A DNA stretch of 7,692 bases, taken from NCBI GenBank assembly GCA_013003145.1, contig JABDLH010000081.1:1-7692 (forward strand). The letters run 5' to 3'. Origin of the DNA: Flavobacteriaceae bacterium. GTDB lineage: Bacteria; Bacteroidota; Bacteroidia; Flavobacteriales; Flavobacteriaceae. Shown one piece after another: positions 5,636-7,692 of this stretch. The notes under the pieces are model-generated. The model saw only the letters and a program-made list of their open reading frames with translations, was not told the DNA's origin and ran no database searches. Every line of letters starts with the position of its first letter. The stretch's first letter is position 1. The position numbers and the translations under genes were made by a program.

Positions 5636-6517
5636 CTAATTACGGCGATCCTGGCCCCAAAGCAGCTTGTTGCGGAGGGTCTTCAGGAAGCTCTCAGAAG
5701 TATATTCAATCATGCGCACCGTAAAATCAGCCCTTTTGATGGTAATCTCCCTGCCATTCTCGATGGCAGCGATACGAGAATCCAGGGAAAGCAGGTGTTG
5801 GTCTTCCCTCCCGGAGACTTTTAGCCTGATCACGGTATGATCTGCGATCACCAGCGGCCTGGCATTTAGGTTGTGTGGAGCAATGGGCGTTATAACTAAG
5901 GATTTTGCCCAGGGTGTGATCACAGGGCCACCACAGCTAAGCGAATAGCCGGTAGACCCGGTAGGTGTGGCTACGATAAGACCGTCTGCCCAGTAAGAAG
6001 TCAGGTATTCATCATTCAGGTAGGTCTCCACCGTGATCATAGATGTGGTATCCTTCCTGCTCACGGTGATCTCGTTCAGGGCAAAGTTGAAACCGTCAAA
6101 TTCCGGGATCTCGGTATCGGAGATCACTTCCACCAGGCTTCGTTCCTCTATAGTATAGGCCCCGGCCACGAATTCCTGCACCACCTTGCGCACATCTTCT
6201 TTCTTAAAGGTCGAGAGGAATCCCAGTCGCCCGGTATTGACCCCGACAATAGGTATTCCCAGGTCCCGCACATAGGTGATGGCGCGCAGAATGGTCCCGT
6301 CCCCGCCAAAACTCACGAACATATCAAAATTGCTTTCCAACCCCTCGGAGGCGTTATAGGTCGGTAGAGGCGGCAGCTTATCCCCCTCTTTCAGGAGTTC
6401 GTAGAATTCTTCTTCTATACAGACCTCTGCATGGTGCTGACGCAGCTCGTCCAGTATTTCCTGTACGTATAATAAGGTGTTATTTTGGTCGGACTGGCCG
6501 TATATGGCAATTTTCAT
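5636..6517 (-). CDS. nadK: NAD kinase
   Basis: NAD kinase phosphorylates NAD at the 2' position of its adenosine ribose to make NADP in the cytoplasm. The 293-residue product has the family's usual length in Bacteroidota. Clear signatures in order are the N-terminal MKIAIYGQ, the catalytic GGDGT at 71-75 with Asp73, VGVNTGRLGFL at 91-101, the Asn-Glu pair at 148-149 (LNEITVSR), and the long conserved ADGLIVATPTGSTGY followed by SCGGP (177-198) that binds the dinucleotide. The C-terminus SFLKTLRNKLLWGQDRRN is the form usual in this phylum. The ATG at 6517 lies 6 bases after the stop of the CBS gene, so the two are almost certainly co-transcribed. No Shine-Dalgarno site is evident. Function is certain by motif; whether it prefers ATP or polyphosphate cannot be seen. 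Confidence 0.98.
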   Translation of the reverse strand: MKIAIYGQSDQNNTLLYVQEILDELRQHHAEVCIEEEFYELLKEGDKLPPLPTYNASEGLESNFDMFVSFGGDGTILRAITYVRDLGIPIVGVNTGRLGFLSTFKKEDVRKVVQEFVAGAYTIEERSLVEVISDTEIPEFDGFNFALNEITVSRKDTTSMITVETYLNDEYLTSYWADGLIVATPTGSTGYSLSCGGPVITPWAKSLVITPIAPHNLNARPLVIADHTVIRLKVSGREDQHLLSLDSRIAAIENGREITIKRADFTVRMIEYTSESFLKTLRNKLLWGQDRRN

Positions 6518-6523
6518 GGGGAA

Positions 6524-7180
6524 TCAGACATTTAGGTATTTATCCAGGTAGTCCGATCTTTTTTTCAGGTCTTCCAGGAACTGGTCGTCCATATTGCCAA
6601 AAAGTATATTGTAATTGTACCGGCGGAAAGATTGCAGTACTTCGTTCATGCTCCCGGAACTGATCTTGATGGTGGTCTGCACGATGTCGTTCTGGTAATC
6701 GGAGATAAAAGCGCCGATCAGTTTGGCGTTATTACTCTCAACGATCTGGGCGATCTGGCTGAAGGAATGATCCTTGGCCCCTGTAGCGACTACCAATAGC
6801 CCACCGGGCTCATTAAAGAATGGGGTCTCTACCAGGAAATCCAGAACTTCTGCCAGGTCGTAGTACCCGATAACGGCGGCCTGCTCATCCAGTACCGGTA
6901 AGAGGTTGGCCTGGTTATCCGCAAAACATTTGAGGATATCTAACCAGGAGGCATCCTGGGGCACATGAAATGTTTCAAGGCTGTTCCGGTAATCGGCCAA
7001 TTGTCCTTTTTCTTCTATGGTCCGGAAATCCTCTTCAGACAAGACACCGAGGAACTTACGGTCTTCCACAACCGCAACATGAGAAAAACCTGAACCACGG
7101 AAAAACCTCAGCACATCCTGCAAGGGAGCGCTGATGTCAAAAACATCGAGGTTATCGGAGATGTGCTCTTGTATCTTCAT
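6524..7180 (-). CDS. CBS-pair protein with C-terminal ACT-like domain (AcuB-like layout)
   Basis: This 218-residue cytoplasmic protein has two CBS repeats, at about 1-60 and 68-120. Core stretches are [20 protein letters not shown] and [19 protein letters not shown]. Such pairs usually bind adenosine nucleotides or related ligands. Residues about 126-195 ([19 protein letters not shown] to the [15 protein letters not shown] region) look like an ACT-type fold, giving an AcuB-like CBS-CBS-ACT order. A charged helical end, [18 protein letters not shown], closes it. I start at the ATG at 7180; the GTG just upstream at 7183 is an alternative adding one residue. There is no signal peptide or membrane segment and no enzyme domain. 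It sits 6 bases before nadK and divergent from pdxJ, so a role in sensing nucleotide state near NAD(P) or vitamin B6 metabolism is possible but only inferred. The CBS call is firm and the ACT call moderate. Confidence 0.88.
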   Translation of the reverse strand: MKIQEHISDNLDVFDISAPLQDVLRFFRGSGFSHVAVVEDRKFLGVLSEEDFRTIEEKGQLADYRNSLETFHVPQDASWLDILKCFADNQANLLPVLDEQAAVIGYYDLAEVLDFLVETPFFNEPGGLLVVATGAKDHSFSQIAQIVESNNAKLIGAFISDYQNDIVQTTIKISSGSMNEVLQSFRRYNYNILFGNMDDQFLEDLKKRSDYLDKYLNV

Positions 7181-7273
7181 CACGTTCTGTTCTATTGCAA
7201 AATAACAATTTTAAAGGTCAAAAGGTGTGCCTTATTTGTATTTTTGTGCAACGAATCGCTTAAGTGTAAGGAA
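7181..7273. promoter_or_regulatory. Divergent promoter region between the CBS gene and pdxJ
   Basis: These 93 bases must drive both directions. Toward pdxJ (plus), TATTTTTG at 7239-7246 matches the -7 consensus TAnnTTTG, though no TTG lies at the expected -33 position. It would give a leader of about 20 bases. Toward the CBS gene (minus), the best -7 candidate is TTATTTTG (7205-7198), with one mismatch and no clear -33. The stretch also holds a short direct repeat AAAGGT (7213-7218, 7221-7226) and a small inverted repeat AAGG/CCTT (7222-7233). AAGGA before the pdxJ ATG is too close to the start to act as a normal ribosome site. Confidence 0.5.
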
Positions 7274-7292
7274 ATGACGAAATTAAGTGTAA
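7260..7292. repeat. 10-base direct repeat TTAAGTGTAA flanking the pdxJ start codon
   Basis: TTAAGTGTAA occurs exactly at 7260-7269 and 7283-7292, 23 bases start to start, with the pdxJ ATG (7274) between them. The second copy encodes part of the conserved KLSVN at residues 3-7 of PdxJ, so protein constraint may explain it. The first copy is in the leader and has no such explanation. Confidence 0.5.
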
Positions 7293-7692
7293 ACATTAAC
7301 AAAATTGCCACTTTGCGCAATGCAAGGGGCGGGAATGTACCGGATGTGATACAGGCTGCTAAAGACCTGGAGCGCTTCGGGGCACAGGGGATCACCATAC
7401 ACCCCCGACCTGATGAACGCCACATCAGGTACCAGGATGCCCGGGATCTTAAACCGGTAGTCCGGACAGAACTGAACATAGAAGGGAACCCCATAGACAA
7501 ATTTACCATGCTGGTACTGGAAGTGGTACCGGCCCAGGTGACCCTGGTCCCGGACAGCCCGGATGCCATTACTTCTGATGCCGGCTGGGATACGGTTAAA
7601 CACCGGGATTACCTAAAAGAAGTGATCGCCACCTTTAAAGCTAAAGGTATCCGCACTTCTATTTTTGTGGACCCCATACCGGAAATGGTAGC
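7274..7692 (+). CDS. pdxJ: Pyridoxine 5'-phosphate synthase (3' part outside window)
   Basis: PdxJ joins 1-deoxy-D-xylulose 5-phosphate to 3-amino-2-oxopropyl phosphate to make pyridoxine 5'-phosphate, the ring-closing step of the DXP-dependent vitamin B6 pathway in the cytoplasm. The window holds the first 139 complete codons of a protein usually about 235-245 residues long; it is cut by the edge, not broken. Visible signatures are [17 protein letters not shown] (4-20), [14 protein letters not shown] (39-52) with the active-site His43 and Arg45, the NIE segment with Glu70, and [16 protein letters not shown] (91-106), followed by the start of the IFVDP strand. His43 and Glu70 align with catalytic His45 and Glu72 of the E. 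coli enzyme. The start is the ATG at 7274, with MTKLSVN typical of Bacteroidota members. It is transcribed away from the CBS-nadK pair. The assignment is firm. Confidence 0.97.
   Translation, partial: MTKLSVNINKIATLRNARGGNVPDVIQAAKDLERFGAQGITIHPRPDERHIRYQDARDLKPVVRTELNIEGNPIDKFTMLVLEVVPAQVTLVPDSPDAITSDAGWDTVKHRDYLKEVIATFKAKGIRTSIFVDPIPEMV

Noticed and set aside
7192..7569. Minus-strand open frame of 125 codons opposite pdxJ
   Set aside because: It covers the conserved PdxJ active-site region on the other strand and the divergent promoter region.
1..7692. Mobile elements, CRISPR, tRNA or rRNA genes, signs of horizontal transfer
   Set aside because: No terminal inverted repeats, transposase or integrase motifs, spacer arrays or cloverleaf-like sequences were seen; every gene is a core function in a familiar Bacteroidota order.

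Overview
The window looks like chromosomal core DNA from a Bacteroidota member, most likely of the family Flavobacteriaceae. Three things point there: the protein sequences (PdxJ, NadK, a five-POTRA BamA, a PorG/DUF6089 protein, two OmpH/Skp proteins), the gene order, and leaders that lack Shine-Dalgarno sites but carry TAnnTTTG-type -7 boxes. The genus cannot be decided by reading alone. I see no insertion sequence, phage gene, CRISPR array, tRNA or rRNA.

Layout, right to left along the minus strand. pdxJ (7274 to the right edge, plus strand, cut) is divergent from a CBS-domain gene (6524-7180), and a 93-base intergenic region lies between them. The CBS gene is followed after 6 bases by nadK (5636-6517). 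After a 115-base gap holding a stem-loop and a good Bacteroidota promoter come porG (4834-5520), uppS (4084-4824), bamA (1458-4079), a long-tailed OmpH/Skp gene (527-1360) and a canonical OmpH/Skp gene (1-487, cut at its 3' end). No stretch above 300 bases lacks a gene.

How the genes fit together. The five genes from porG leftward form an envelope-building group. BamA inserts outer-membrane beta-barrels, the OmpH/Skp proteins are periplasmic holdases that feed it, UppS makes the undecaprenyl carrier for peptidoglycan and surface glycans, and PorG is an outer-membrane component of the type IX secretion system. The other three are metabolic: PdxJ makes pyridoxine 5'-phosphate, NadK makes NADP, and the CBS/ACT-like protein is a probable nucleotide-sensing regulator of unknown target.

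Corrected starts. Three apparent N-terminal extensions begin at non-ATG codons just upstream of a better ATG. I use the ATG for porG (5520), bamA (4079) and the CBS gene (7180).

I did not find a wholly new system. The most unusual signals are regulatory: a sigma-54-like -24/-12 sequence before the OmpH pair, a 10-base direct repeat laid over both elements of the porG promoter, and a 10-base repeat flanking the pdxJ start. The long charged OmpH tail and the CBS-nadK pairing also deserve a second look.
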